64,000 nucleotides of DNA from Aestuariicoccus sp032586235 (lineage in GTDB: Bacteria > Pseudomonadota > Alphaproteobacteria > Rhodobacterales > Rhodobacteraceae), in the NCBI RefSeq assembly GCF_032586235.1, contig NZ_JAWHTD010000002.1:186001-250000 (forward strand), written 5' to 3'. Each line of letters starts with the position of its first letter. The first letter of the stretch is position 1. The position numbers and the translations under genes were made by a program. Positions 52,415 to 61,176 of this stretch are shown piece after piece. The notes beneath the pieces are model-generated. The model saw nothing but the letters and a program-made list of their open reading frames with translations, had not been told where the DNA came from and did not search any database.

Positions 52415-52420
52415 GGGGCT

Positions 52421-52780
52421 CTAGGGATCGGGCCGCACCGGATAGCGGTCGCCGTTCTGGTCCAGCAACACCAGCCGCTCGCCATCCCTGACGTAAAGAT
52501 CGCACCGTTCGGCCCCGGTGACGAACGCCACGCAGACCGCGCCGTCCTGGTTCACGCTCCAATAGCCGTAGGCGGTGCCGCCGCCCCGGGCATAGGTGTA
52601 GGTGTAGCGGCCATCGTCGTAGTATTCCGACCGGCCGTCGTCATAGAAGGCGACGATGCGGCCCGACAACGCCTCTTGCAGCTCTTGGGGGGAGAGGCGC
52701 CGGTCGCTGTCCCTCAGGCCCCAGTCCTGCGCTTGTGCGGCGCTGGCAGCAAGAAGGGCGAAGCAGACGGCAAGACGCAT
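52421..52780 (-). CDS. Small secreted protein, function unknown
   Basis: 119 aa. Signal peptide MRLAVCFALLAASAAQA, then a Tyr- and Asp-rich beta protein with a repeated strand pair (DDGRSEYYDDGRYTYTYARGGG, YGYWSVNQDGAVCVAF, LYVRDGERLVLL). Two cysteines may form a disulfide. I do not recognise the family with confidence. Convergent with the hydrolase gene; 61 bp upstream of it is the smc stop. Confidence 0.75.
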   Translation of the reverse strand: MRLAVCFALLAASAAQAQDWGLRDSDRRLSPQELQEALSGRIVAFYDDGRSEYYDDGRYTYTYARGGGTAYGYWSVNQDGAVCVAFVTGAERCDLYVRDGERLVLLDQNGDRYPVRPDP

Positions 52781-52841
52781 GGCGGATCCTTTCGCGGGCT
52801 CTGGCCAGACTAGCGGTCAATCCCCGGCAATGCGATCACGA

Positions 52842-55800
52842 TCAGGCGACCATCTTTTCCGCGCGTTTGAGGTCGACCGACACCAGCTGACTGACGCCCT
52901 GTTCCTGCATCGTTACCCCAAAGAGCCGGTCCATCCGCGACATCGTCACCGCGTGGTGGGTGATGATCAGGAACCGTGTGTCGGTGCGGCGGCACATCTC
53001 GTCGAGCATGTCGCAGAAGCGGGTGACGTTGGCGTCGTCGAGCGGCGCATCGACCTCGTCCAGCACACAGATCGGCGCGGGGTTGGCCAGGAACACCGCA
53101 AAGATCAGCGCCAGCGCGGTCAGGGTCTGTTCGCCCCCCGACAGCAGCGACAGGGTCGACAGTTTCTTGCCCGGCGGCTGGCACATGATTTCCAGCCCGG
53201 CCTCGAGAGGGTCGTCGGATTCGACCATCACAAGGTTCGCCTCGCCACCGTTGAAGAGATGCGTGAAAAGCAGGCTGAAGTTGCTGTTCACCTGTTCGAA
53301 GGCGGTCAGCAGCCGTTCGCGGCCTTCGCGGTTCAGGCTGGCGATGCCGGTGCGGAGCGTCTTGATCGCCTCTTCCAGATCCGCCTTTTCGCCGGCCAGC
53401 GTGTCGTGTTCCTCCTGCACCTCGCGGGCGTCCTCCTCGGCCCGCAGGTTCACCGCGCCCAAGGCATCGCGCTGGCGCTTGAGGCGGTTGACGTCGGCCT
53501 CGATCTGGTCGGCCGGGGGCATCCTTTCGGGATCGGTATCCAGTTGGGTCAGCAGGGCGTCGGGGGTGGCCTCGCGATCCTCGCGGATCCGCTCGGCCGC
53601 CTGGTCCATGGTCTCGCGGGCGGCCTCGGCGCGGGCGGCGGCGCCGGCGCGCGCCTCGCGCGCGTCCGATGCAGTGCGCTCGGCGTCGCGTTCGGCGGCG
53701 ATGGCCTCGCGCAGCTTGCCCTCGGCCACCGACAGCGCATCGGCGGCGGCGGCGCGGCGCGCTTCGGCGTCGGTGATCGAGGCGGCCAGCGCCTCGCGCT
53801 CCTGGGCCAGCTTGGCGGGTGCTGCGCTGGCCTGCGCCAGATCGGCCTCGGTCGTGGCCTTGCGCTCGGCCAGTTCTGCGCTGCGCTTTTCGGCGGTGTC
53901 CAGACGATGCCGCCAGCCGCTAAGATCCTTGGTCACCTGCTGCGCGCGGCCCTTGCGGGCGTCGCCCTCGCGGCGCAGTTCGTCATGGGCCGACCGACGC
54001 GACATCATGGTCATGCGCGCGGCCTCGACCGTCATCTTGATGTCTTCGACCTGCGCCCGCGCGGCGTCGAGATCGCCCAGATCGGCCATCGCGCGTTCGG
54101 CCTCGGCCAGTTGCTTGCGCGCGCCGGTCGCCTCGTCCTCGTGGCGCGAGACGGCCATCTTCAGGCCTTCCAGCTTGCCGTCGGCCATGTCGCGGTCGGC
54201 CTCGGCGCGGTTCAGCGCGCGGGTCGCGTCGTTGAGCGCGCGGTCGGCCTCGCGCCGGGCCTCACGCGCGGCCTTGTCCGCCGCGGTCAGTTCGGCCAGC
54301 CGCGCGGTCAGCGCCTCATGCGCGGCGCGGGTGCCCTCGACCTGCGCCGTGGCGCGTGCCATTTCCTGCTTGAGTTGCTCCAGCCGGTTCAGTTGCTCCA
54401 ACCGCAGCGCCGCGGCAGACGGCGCATCCTCAGCCCAGGAGCGGAAGCCGTCCCACCGCCAAAGATCGCCCTCAAGGCTGACCAGCCGTTGCCCCGGTTG
54501 CAGCAGGGGCTGGAGGCGCGGGCCGTCGTCGGCCTCGACCAGCCCGATCTGGCCCATGCGGCGGATCAGAACATCCGGCACCGACACATGCTGTGTCAGC
54601 GCCGTCACCCCGGCGGGCAGCGGCTGATCGGCATCGTAGGGCGGCAGCGCGGCCCAGCCGGAGGGGCCGTCGGCCTCGACCTCGGGCGCGCGCAGATCGT
54701 CGGCCAGCGCCGCGCCAAGCGCCTTTTCGAAGCCCTGTTCCACCTGCAGCCGGTCGAGGATCTGCCCGCCCTCGGCCGTATCGCGGTCGAGCAAGCGGGC
54801 CAGCGCGGTGACCTCGGCGCGCAGAGCGTTTGCCTCGCCCTCGGCCTCGGAGCGTTCGGCGCGGGCGTCGGCCTCGCGCGATTGCGCTTCGGTGCGGGCG
54901 TCGTCGGCATCGGCCAGCACCTTTTCGGCGCGCTCGGCCATCGCCTGCGCCTCGGTCTGCTTTTCCTGCGCCTCGGCCATCAGCGTGCCGGTGCGGGCCA
55001 GGGTCGCTTCTGCGGCCTCTGCCGCCTCGCGCGCCTGGGTGGCCTGCGCCTCGCTGCGGTCCAGCGTCTTGCGGCTGTCGGCCAGGAAGCGGTGCGCCGA
55101 CTGGTGCCGCGCGGCCAGACGCGCCACGTCCTCGGTCTGCTGCGCCAGGTCGGCCTCGCGCTCCTGCAGGACCTGGGCCGCCTCGCGCGCGGCCTCGGCG
55201 GCGGTGGCGAGCTTGTCGTCATGGCCTTCGCTGGCCTTGGCCAGCTCGCGGGCCTCCCATTCCAGCCGCTCGATGGTCTCGCCGGCGTCGCGGTTCAGCC
55301 CGGCCTCGCGCTCCATGTCCTGGGTCAATTGCTCGATCCGGCGGGTCAGGGTCGCGATGGTGTCCTGCGCGCGCTTTTCCTGATCGGCCAGCGTGTCGCG
55401 CTGGACGGTCAGCCGTTGCAGGACGGCCGCGGCGATCGCCTCTTCCTCGCGCAGGGGCGGCAGCGCGGCCTCTGCCGTTTCGCGCGCCTTGGCGGCCTCG
55501 CGCGCGGCGGTTTCGGCGCGGGCGGCGTCGGTGGTGCGGCTGCGCAGGGTCTCGTCGGCCAGCGCGCGGGCGGCGTCCGCCTCTTTCCAGCGGACATAAA
55601 GCAGCAGCCCCTCGGCATGGCGCAGCTCGGCGCCGATGGCGCGATAGCGCGCGGCCTGCCGGGCCTGCCGTTCCAGCTGGGCCAGCTGCGCGGCCAGCTG
55701 TTCGATGACGTCGTCGACGCGCAGCAGGTTCGCCTCGGTGCTTTTCAGCTTCAGCTCCGCCTCGTGGCGGCGCTGATACAGGCCGCTGATCCCCGCGGCC

Positions 55801-56297
55801 TCTTCAAGGATGCGGCGGCGCGACTTGGGCTTGGCGTTGATCAGCTCGGAAATCTGGCCCTGCCGCACCAACGCCGGCGAATGCGCACCGGTGGAGGCGT
55901 CGGCAAAGAGCATCTGCACGTCGCGCGCGCGAACCTCCTTGCCGTTGGTTTTATAGGCCGAGCCGACATCGCGGGTGATGCGGCGGACGATTTCCAGATT
56001 GTCCTGATCGTTGAACCCCGCGGGGGCGAGCCGTTCGGTATTGTCGATCTGCAGGCTGACCTCGGCGAAGTTGCGGGCGGGACGGCTGGCGGCCCCGGCA
56101 AAGATCACATCCTCCATCCCGCCGCCGCGCATGGCGGTGGGGCGGTTTTCGCCCATGACCCAGCGCAGCGCCTCGAGCAGGTTGGACTTGCCGCAGCCAT
56201 TCGGACCGACGACGCCGGTCAGCCCGTCGGCGATGATAAGGTCGGTCGGGTCCACAAAGCTTTTGAACCCGGTCAGCCGGAGTTTGGAAAACCGCAC
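52842..56297 (-). CDS. smc: Chromosome segregation ATPase SMC
   Basis: 1151 aa from a GTG start (VRFSKLRLTGFKSFVDP). Walker A GVVGPNGCGKSNLLEALRW at about residues 26-44; two long coiled-coil arms rich in Ala/Glu/Arg; a central hinge; and C-terminal signature LSLLSGGEQTLTALALIFA with Walker B PICVLDEVDAPLDD. It condenses and segregates the chromosome with ScpAB. The reading frame continues upstream to 56837 but is not conserved there. Rhodobacterales normally carry this single SMC. Confidence 0.96.
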   Translation of the reverse strand: MRFSKLRLTGFKSFVDPTDLIIADGLTGVVGPNGCGKSNLLEALRWVMGENRPTAMRGGGMEDVIFAGAASRPARNFAEVSLQIDNTERLAPAGFNDQDNLEIVRRITRDVGSAYKTNGKEVRARDVQMLFADASTGAHSPALVRQGQISELINAKPKSRRRILEEAAGISGLYQRRHEAELKLKSTEANLLRVDDVIEQLAAQLAQLERQARQAARYRAIGAELRHAEGLLLYVRWKEADAARALADETLRSRTTDAARAETAAREAAKARETAEAALPPLREEEAIAAAVLQRLTVQRDTLADQEKRAQDTIATLTRRIEQLTQDMEREAGLNRDAGETIERLEWEARELAKASEGHDDKLATAAEAAREAAQVLQEREADLAQQTEDVARLAARHQSAHRFLADSRKTLDRSEAQATQAREAAEAAEATLARTGTLMAEAQEKQTEAQAMAERAEKVLADADDARTEAQSREADARAERSEAEGEANALRAEVTALARLLDRDTAEGGQILDRLQVEQGFEKALGAALADDLRAPEVEADGPSGWAALPPYDADQPLPAGVTALTQHVSVPDVLIRRMGQIGLVEADDGPRLQPLLQPGQRLVSLEGDLWRWDGFRSWAEDAPSAAALRLEQLNRLEQLKQEMARATAQVEGTRAAHEALTARLAELTAADKAAREARREADRALNDATRALNRAEADRDMADGKLEGLKMAVSRHEDEATGARKQLAEAERAMADLGDLDAARAQVEDIKMTVEAARMTMMSRRSAHDELRREGDARKGRAQQVTKDLSGWRHRLDTAEKRSAELAERKATTEADLAQASAAPAKLAQEREALAASITDAEARRAAAADALSVAEGKLREAIAAERDAERTASDAREARAGAAARAEAARETMDQAAERIREDREATPDALLTQLDTDPERMPPADQIEADVNRLKRQRDALGAVNLRAEEDAREVQEEHDTLAGEKADLEEAIKTLRTGIASLNREGRERLLTAFEQVNSNFSLLFTHLFNGGEANLVMVESDDPLEAGLEIMCQPPGKKLSTLSLLSGGEQTLTALALIFAVFLANPAPICVLDEVDAPLDDANVTRFCDMLDEMCRRTDTRFLIITHHAVTMSRMDRLFGVTMQEQGVSQLVSVDLKRAEKMVA

Positions 56298-56398
56298 CTG
56301 TCTACTGGCCCCTTGATTCCTGCACTCTGACCGAGTTTGCGGGCGGCGCGGGGGGTGAGTCAACGGATTTGCGCATGATGTGGGGCGGTACGGGGGGC

Positions 56399-56407
56399 TT
56401 ATCCACA
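56399..56407 (+). promoter_or_regulatory. DnaA-box-like sequence TTATCCACA
   Basis: A perfect 9-mer match to the DnaA box consensus TTATNCACA, in the 198-bp gap between smc and the GNAT gene. Single copy; may be chance. Confidence 0.35.
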
Positions 56408-56495
56408 AGATATTGCGCATTGTGCCTGGCGACCCGGGGCTTGACGCAGGGTCGGACAAGGCATTGAATTGATGCAATTCATGAGGATGCAGCTG

Positions 56496-56960
56496 ATGCC
56501 CCTGACGATCCATCCGGTGTCGCCGCGCGATCCGCGGGCGGTGGCGCTTTTGGAAGAAAGCCATGCGCTGATGGCCGCCCTGTTCCCGGCGGAGGAAAAC
56601 TTTGCGCTGGACATCGACGCGCTCGAGGCGCCGGGGATCGTGTTTTTCGGGGCCGAGAACGATGGCCAGTTGCTGGGCTGCGCGGCGCTGATGCGCTGCG
56701 ACGGCTATGCCGAGATCAAGTCGATGTTCGTCGCCTCCGAGGCGCGGGGCATCGGGGTGGCGCGGCGGATGCTGGTCCATCTGGAGGATGTGGCGCGGGC
56801 CGAGGGGATCGGGGTCCTGCGGCTTGAGACCGGGCACAAGCTGCCCGCGGCGGTACAGCTTTACGAAGCGTCGGGCTTTGTCCAGACCGGGCCGTTCGGC
56901 GCGTATCCGGAAAACCCGTCCAGCGTCTTTTACGAAAAGAGTCTGGGAGCCGGGCGCTAA
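56496..56960 (+). CDS. GNAT-family N-acetyltransferase
   Basis: 154 aa from MPLTIHPVSPRDPRAVAL, which has a GAGGA ribosome site; earlier in-frame starts at 56472 and 56481 are possible. GNAT core: LGCAALMRCDGYAEIKSMFV (strands 4-5), then SEARGIGVARRML with the R-G-I-G acetyl-CoA turn, then LRLETGHKLPAAVQLYEASGFV. This matches the YpeA/PhnO-type acetyltransferase group; substrate unknown. Divergent from smc and convergent with the lipoprotein gene. Confidence 0.9.
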   Translation: MPLTIHPVSPRDPRAVALLEESHALMAALFPAEENFALDIDALEAPGIVFFGAENDGQLLGCAALMRCDGYAEIKSMFVASEARGIGVARRMLVHLEDVARAEGIGVLRLETGHKLPAAVQLYEASGFVQTGPFGAYPENPSSVFYEKSLGAGR

Positions 56961-56969
56961 CTCCAGACC

Positions 56970-57371
56970 CTAATCCTCGAGGCATTCGAGCGCGAAGTCG
57001 AGAGGATCGTCGCCGCTCAGGCTGAAGGCGCGATAGGGGTAGCAGGTGAAGCTTACGGGGCGTACGGGCTTGTCCGGGGGTGCCGCGCCATTGCAGGAAA
57101 GCCCCATGATCATCAACGATGCATCGCCTTCGATCCAGCCGGTCTGACAGCCGGATTCAGCCTCCACCGCCATGGCGGCGCGGCGGGAGACCTCGTTGTA
57201 TTTCGGGGACCATTCCGGGCTGGTGCGGATCACCTCGGCCAGATTGCCCTTGAGGCGGATCAGAAAATCGCTGCCTCCGGCGCTGCGCGCCACCGGTTCG
57301 ATCCCGAAGAACTGCGGCCCGGGGGTGTTGCAGGCGGCCAGGGCGATGAGAAGAAAGAGGGCGAAGCGCAT
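56970..57371 (-). CDS. Small lipoprotein, function unknown
   Basis: 133 aa. Signal peptide MRFALFLLIALAAC with lipobox LAAC (Cys14). The mature part has paired cysteines (ESGCQTGW, GLSCNG, FTCYPY, ALECLED) and no recognised domain. I use the start at 57371, since the six residues before it do not belong to the signal peptide. A perfect CtrA box lies 24-38 nt upstream of its start codon, so expression may follow the cell cycle. Confidence 0.75.
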   Translation of the reverse strand: MRFALFLLIALAACNTPGPQFFGIEPVARSAGGSDFLIRLKGNLAEVIRTSPEWSPKYNEVSRRAAMAVEAESGCQTGWIEGDASLMIMGLSCNGAAPPDKPVRPVSFTCYPYRAFSLSGDDPLDFALECLED

Positions 57372-57394
57372 GGCGTGACTTCGCCCCATCAGGG

Positions 57395-57409
57395 TTAAGG
57401 TCGCGTTAA
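57395..57409. promoter_or_regulatory. Perfect CtrA box TTAA-N7-TTAA
   Basis: TTAA at 57395-57398 and TTAA at 57406-57409 with GGTCGCG between. It lies 24-38 nt upstream of the lipoprotein gene start, in the 51-bp gap before the HpcH/HpaI gene. Confidence 0.6.
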
Positions 57410-57422
57410 TTCGCGCAAGGCT

Positions 57423-58193
57423 TCAAGGCCGCAGCTTGCCCGTCCATTTCGACGCCAGCCCGCGCAGGCCGCGCGACAGGAACAGCACGTCGGCAGCCAC
57501 GGCGACGAATTGTGCGCCGTTTTCGAAATGCGCGTCGATTGCGCTGTCGGCGAAGTCGATGATCCCCGCCGGTTTCCCGGCCTCGGCGATGCGCCGCAGG
57601 GTGGTGGCCACCAGGGCCTGCGCCTCGGCGGCATCCGGCGTCAGCCCCATGTCGGCCGCCAGGTCTGCGGGGCCGATGAAGGCGGCGTCGACGCCCTCGA
57701 CCGCCAGAATGTCGTCCAGCGCCTCTGTCGCCGCAACGCTTTCGATCTGGACGATCAGGCAGAGCTCGTCATTGGCGTTGCGCGCGTAATCGGCCTCGGC
57801 CCCAAAGCGCGAGGCGCGGCCAAGCGCGTGCCCGACACCGCGAATGCCCTGCGGCGGGTAGCGCATGGCGCGGACGATGGCGCGGGCGTCGTCGGTGGAA
57901 TTCACCATCGGGATCAGCAGGTTTTGTGCGCCCGCGTCGAGCACTTGCTTGATCAGCCAGGGCTCGGCCATGGGCAGGCGCACCAGCGGCGCGCAATGCG
58001 GATCGACCACCTGCAATTGCCGGGTGATCGTGACAAGATCGTTGGGGGCGTGCTCGCCGTCGATCAGCACCCAGTCGAACCCGGCGCGGGCGACGATCTC
58101 GGCGACGTAGGGATCGCAGAGGCACATCCAACAGCCGATACTGCGCTGGCCGCTGGCCAGCTGGCGTTTGAAGGCGTTCTGTGGCGCGGGCAT
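57423..58193 (-). CDS. HpcH/HpaI-family aldolase
   Basis: 256 aa class II aldolase/citrate-lyase-like TIM barrel. SIGCWMCLCDPYVAEIVARAGFDWVLIDGEHAPND (His base and substrate pocket), metal-ligand Glu in IVQIESVAA and Asp in FIGPADLAADMG. It cleaves hydroxy-oxo acids to pyruvate and an aldehyde. Last gene of the aromatic catabolic operon; it starts 1 nt after the DUF2783 stop, so it likely handles a ring-cleavage or side-chain product. The exact substrate is not known. Confidence 0.9.
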   Translation of the reverse strand: MPAPQNAFKRQLASGQRSIGCWMCLCDPYVAEIVARAGFDWVLIDGEHAPNDLVTITRQLQVVDPHCAPLVRLPMAEPWLIKQVLDAGAQNLLIPMVNSTDDARAIVRAMRYPPQGIRGVGHALGRASRFGAEADYARNANDELCLIVQIESVAATEALDDILAVEGVDAAFIGPADLAADMGLTPDAAEAQALVATTLRRIAEAGKPAGIIDFADSAIDAHFENGAQFVAVAADVLFLSRGLRGLASKWTGKLRP

Positions 58194-58194
58194 C

Positions 58195-58398
58195 TCAGGC
58201 GTCCTTTCCGGTCATGTCGGCGGCGTCGCGGATCAAGGCGATCACCGCGTCGGCGTCGCCCACACGGTTGGCCAGCATCAGCACCAGCCGGGCGTTAAGC
58301 GAGTGGCTTTCGGCCTCGGTCAGCCCCTCATGCGCGGCCATCAGCGCGGCGTAGACATCGTCGCCGCGCGCCCCCAGCCGGTCGGTCTGGTCGGTCAT
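58195..58398 (-). CDS. DUF2783 small protein
   Basis: 67 aa, mostly helical, LGARGDDVYAALMAAHEGLTEAESH then NARLVLMLANRVGDADAVIALI. It matches the small DUF2783 family, which occurs next to FAD-dependent aromatic oxidoreductases. Its start overlaps the stop of the monooxygenase gene by 4 nt (ATGA). No catalytic residues visible; possibly an accessory subunit. Function unknown. Confidence 0.82.
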   Translation of the reverse strand: MTDQTDRLGARGDDVYAALMAAHEGLTEAESHSLNARLVLMLANRVGDADAVIALIRDAADMTGKDA

Positions 58399-59984
58399 GG
58401 CGTCACCTCCGCGTTGGGACCGAACGCGCGGGCCACCTCTGCGGCTACAAGCTCTGCCGTGGGGTCGCGAAAGGCCGCCTGAACATGGCCGTCGGGCCGG
58501 AAGAGATAGGCCCAGCCCGCGCCGTACCGCGCTTGCGCCACGTCGCCCGGCGACGTGCAGCAGGGATAGGGCGCGCCGGTCTGCCCGATGCCCAGCCGCC
58601 GCACGCCCGGCACCTCGGGCAGGGCGATGTCGCCGAAGCCGACCAGTGTGAACTCGCCCTGCACGCGTTCGATCAGCCAGCCATCCGACAGGGGCGCATC
58701 CGGCATCGCGGTGCCCGGTGCGACCGGCGCGTCGCCCTTGTCATAGCCCGGCAGCACCGCGGGCAGGGACAACCGTCCGCTGTTGACCAGCCGCCGCGCA
58801 AAGGAATGCCGGTGCGACAGGCGCAGCACCTCTTCGCGGAAAAGCGCCTCGATCGGCGATTTGGGGGTCATGAAGTTGGTGGCGCGGGTGGAATTGAGGA
58901 TGTTCTCGTCGGCGGCATGGACCCTCTCGGTATCGTAGCTGTCCAGCAGGTCCGGCCCGGCCGCACCGCCAAGAACGGCGGCCAGCTTCCATCCCAGGTT
59001 GTCGACATCCTGAATGCCGCCATTGCCGCCGCGCGCGCCGAAAGGCGACACCACATGCGCGCTGTCCCCAACGAACAGAACACGGCCGTGCACGAACCGC
59101 TCCAGCCGCGCACAGCGGAACTTGTAGACGCTCATCCAGTCGAGCCGGAAGGGCCGGTCGCCCACGACGGCGCGGATGCGGGGAAGGACCTTTTCCTCGG
59201 CAGCCTCGGTTGCGGCGTCGGTTTCGGGGCCGAGCTGCAGGTCGATCCGGTAGATATTGTCGGGCTGGGCATGCAGCAGCGCCGACTGGCCGGGGTGGAA
59301 CGGCGGATGGAACCAGAACCAACGCTCGGGCACGTCGCTGCCAAAGGGGCTTTCGGCCATTTCCACATCGACGATCAGGAAGTGTTCCTCGAAGGTCTGT
59401 CCCTCGAACGGCAGCCCCATCCGGTCCCGCGTTGGCGACTTGGCCCCGTCGCAGGCACAAAGCCAGGCCGCCTCCAGCGTATAGGACCCGTCCGGTGTCT
59501 CGACCGTCAGGACCACATGATCGCCCTTGTCCTCATGCCCGACGACGCGGTTCTTGAACCGCAGATCGATGCCCAGCTCCTGCGCGCGCTCGATCAGGTA
59601 TTCTTCGACGTAATATTGCTGAAGGTTGATGAAGGCGGGGTATTTGTGCCCGTCCTCGGGCAGCAGATCAAAGCTGTAGACCTCGTCCGCGCCATGGAAA
59701 TTGCGCCCGACCTTCCAGGTGATCCCCTTGTTCAGCATCCGCTCGCCAACGCCCAGCCGGTCGAAGATTTCAAGCGTGCGCTTGGCCCAGCAGATCGCCC
59801 GGCTGCCGACGCTGACGACGTTGTTGTCGTCCAGCACCACCGCCGCCACGCCGCGCTGCGCCAGGTCGATGGCCAGCGCCAGCCCGATGGGGCCCGCGCC
59901 GACGATGGCGACCGGGTGGCGCGGTTCGGGCCCGCGCAGCCCGGGCGGTGGGACATAGGGAAAGGGTTGGTAATCATAGGCCAT
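58395..59984 (-). CDS. FAD-dependent aromatic monooxygenase (MhpA-like)
   Basis: 529 aa class A flavoprotein hydroxylase. GXGXXG at VAIVGAGPIGLALAIDLAQRG (about 25-45), DG motif in CACDGAKSPTRDRMG, and GD motif VLFVGDSAHVVSPFGARGGN (about 285-304). The fold is that of 3-hydroxyphenylpropionate and 3-hydroxybenzoate hydroxylases. Context (homogentisate dioxygenase, FAH-fold hydrolase) suggests it hydroxylates an aromatic acid feeding homogentisate or gentisate, but the substrate is inferred. It lies 39 nt downstream of the small membrane protein gene. Confidence 0.87.
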   Translation of the reverse strand: MAYDYQPFPYVPPPGLRGPEPRHPVAIVGAGPIGLALAIDLAQRGVAAVVLDDNNVVSVGSRAICWAKRTLEIFDRLGVGERMLNKGITWKVGRNFHGADEVYSFDLLPEDGHKYPAFINLQQYYVEEYLIERAQELGIDLRFKNRVVGHEDKGDHVVLTVETPDGSYTLEAAWLCACDGAKSPTRDRMGLPFEGQTFEEHFLIVDVEMAESPFGSDVPERWFWFHPPFHPGQSALLHAQPDNIYRIDLQLGPETDAATEAAEEKVLPRIRAVVGDRPFRLDWMSVYKFRCARLERFVHGRVLFVGDSAHVVSPFGARGGNGGIQDVDNLGWKLAAVLGGAAGPDLLDSYDTERVHAADENILNSTRATNFMTPKSPIEALFREEVLRLSHRHSFARRLVNSGRLSLPAVLPGYDKGDAPVAPGTAMPDAPLSDGWLIERVQGEFTLVGFGDIALPEVPGVRRLGIGQTGAPYPCCTSPGDVAQARYGAGWAYLFRPDGHVQAAFRDPTAELVAAEVARAFGPNAEVTP

Positions 59985-60023
59985 GTGACACGTCCTCTTT
60001 CGCTGCGGCCGGCGCGGGGCGGC

Positions 60024-60221
60024 TCAGCCTTTCCACAGCTTCCACCCCGTCCAGACCGCCGAGCCACCGAAGAAAAGCCCCGCCACGCCCACGACCTCGA
60101 CCAGCGCGGGGCCGCGCGGCCAGCCTCTGATCGCGATGGCGGCGATCAGCAGCGCCAGCCCGACGACGCTGATCGCCAGCCGGATCTTGAGCTCGCCGCG
60201 TGTGGGGCCGAACTTGCTCAT
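60024..60221 (-). CDS. Small membrane protein in the catabolic operon
   Basis: 65 aa, MSKFGPTRGELKIRLAISVV... with two hydrophobic helices (about 14-29 and 40-58) joined by RGWPRGP. Not recognised. It starts 1 nt after the MBL-fold gene stop, so it is part of the operon. Small integral proteins of this kind are sometimes accessory to transporters or membrane enzymes. Confidence 0.65.
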   Translation of the reverse strand: MSKFGPTRGELKIRLAISVVGLALLIAAIAIRGWPRGPALVEVVGVAGLFFGGSAVWTGWKLWKG

Positions 60222-60222
60222 C

Positions 60223-61176
60223 TCAGTCTTCCTGCAACGCCGCCCACATTTCCTTGTCGCGCTGTGCGGTCCAGATGCGGGGCGTCTCGATCCCCAGCGC
60301 CTCGTCATAGGCGCGCGCGACGTTGAAGGGCAGGCAGTGTTCATAGATCGCGTAGTCGCCGAATTTCGGGTCGCAAACCGCGCGGCAGGCGGCCATCGCC
60401 TCTTTCAGCGTGCCGCCGCCCTGCGCCACCCGCGCAACCGACCGGTAGGTCGAGGTGACGAAATCGGCGGTGTTGTCGAGCGCCTTGCCGACCATTTCCG
60501 CGCCCACCAGCGCATCGCCCCGCCCCGGCGCGATGGCGTCCGGACCGAAGGCGCGGATCGCCTCGAGCGTGGCTGGCCATTCGCGCAGATGCCCGTCGCC
60601 GCAATAGCAGGCCGAGTGGTATTCGACGATATCGCCGGTGAACATGACGTTCTGGTCGGGCACATGCACCACGCTGTCCCCCGCCGTATGCGCGCGGCCC
60701 ACCTGCATCAGATCGACCCGCCGCTTGCCCAGATAGACCGTCATGCGCCCGCCGAAGGTGGTGGTGGGCCAGGTCAGGCCGGGGATTTCCTCGTGCCCTT
60801 CGAAGAGCCGCGGAAAGCGGTCGAACTCGCTGTCCCAATCCTCCTGCCCGCGCTCGGCCACCATTGCGCGGGCGGTGTCCGACATGATGACTTGCGGCGC
60901 GGCAAAGGCGCTGGCGCCCAGAACGCGCACCGCGTGGTAATGGGTCAGCACCAGGTGGCTGATCGGCTTGTCGGTGACCTGCCGGACGCAGTCGATCACC
61001 TTGCGCGCCAGCCGTGGCGTCGCCTGCGCCTCGACGATCATCACCGATGTGTCGCCGATGATGACGCCGCTGTTGGGGTCGCCCTCGGCGGTAAAGGCAT
61101 AAAGCCCCTCGCCCACTTGCGTGAAGCTGATGGTCTTTTCCGCCATGTCGCCGGCGCTTGCGAAGGATTTGCTCAT
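60223..61176 (-). CDS. MBL-fold metallo-hydrolase with reduced metal motif
   Basis: 317 aa beta-lactamase fold. The HxHxDH motif reads H79-Y-H81-A-V-R84: the first two His are kept but Asp and the last His are replaced by Val and Arg. The third Zn1 ligand is in GRAHTAGDS, and MFTGDIVEYH is present. This would leave a single metal site or a binding-only protein. Its start overlaps the FAH gene stop (ATGA). Probably hydrolyses or binds a catabolic intermediate; substrate unknown. The long frame to 61965 is not the gene. Confidence 0.87.
   Translation of the reverse strand: MSKSFASAGDMAEKTISFTQVGEGLYAFTAEGDPNSGVIIGDTSVMIVEAQATPRLARKVIDCVRQVTDKPISHLVLTHYHAVRVLGASAFAAPQVIMSDTARAMVAERGQEDWDSEFDRFPRLFEGHEEIPGLTWPTTTFGGRMTVYLGKRRVDLMQVGRAHTAGDSVVHVPDQNVMFTGDIVEYHSACYCGDGHLREWPATLEAIRAFGPDAIAPGRGDALVGAEMVGKALDNTADFVTSTYRSVARVAQGGGTLKEAMAACRAVCDPKFGDYAIYEHCLPFNVARAYDEALGIETPRIWTAQRDKEMWAALQED

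Noticed and set aside
52656..56330. 1224-codon open frame on the plus strand opposite smc
   Set aside because: High-GC antisense shadow of smc; the product is a His/Arg/Gln-rich, Leu-heavy sequence with no domain, while the minus strand encodes full SMC motifs.
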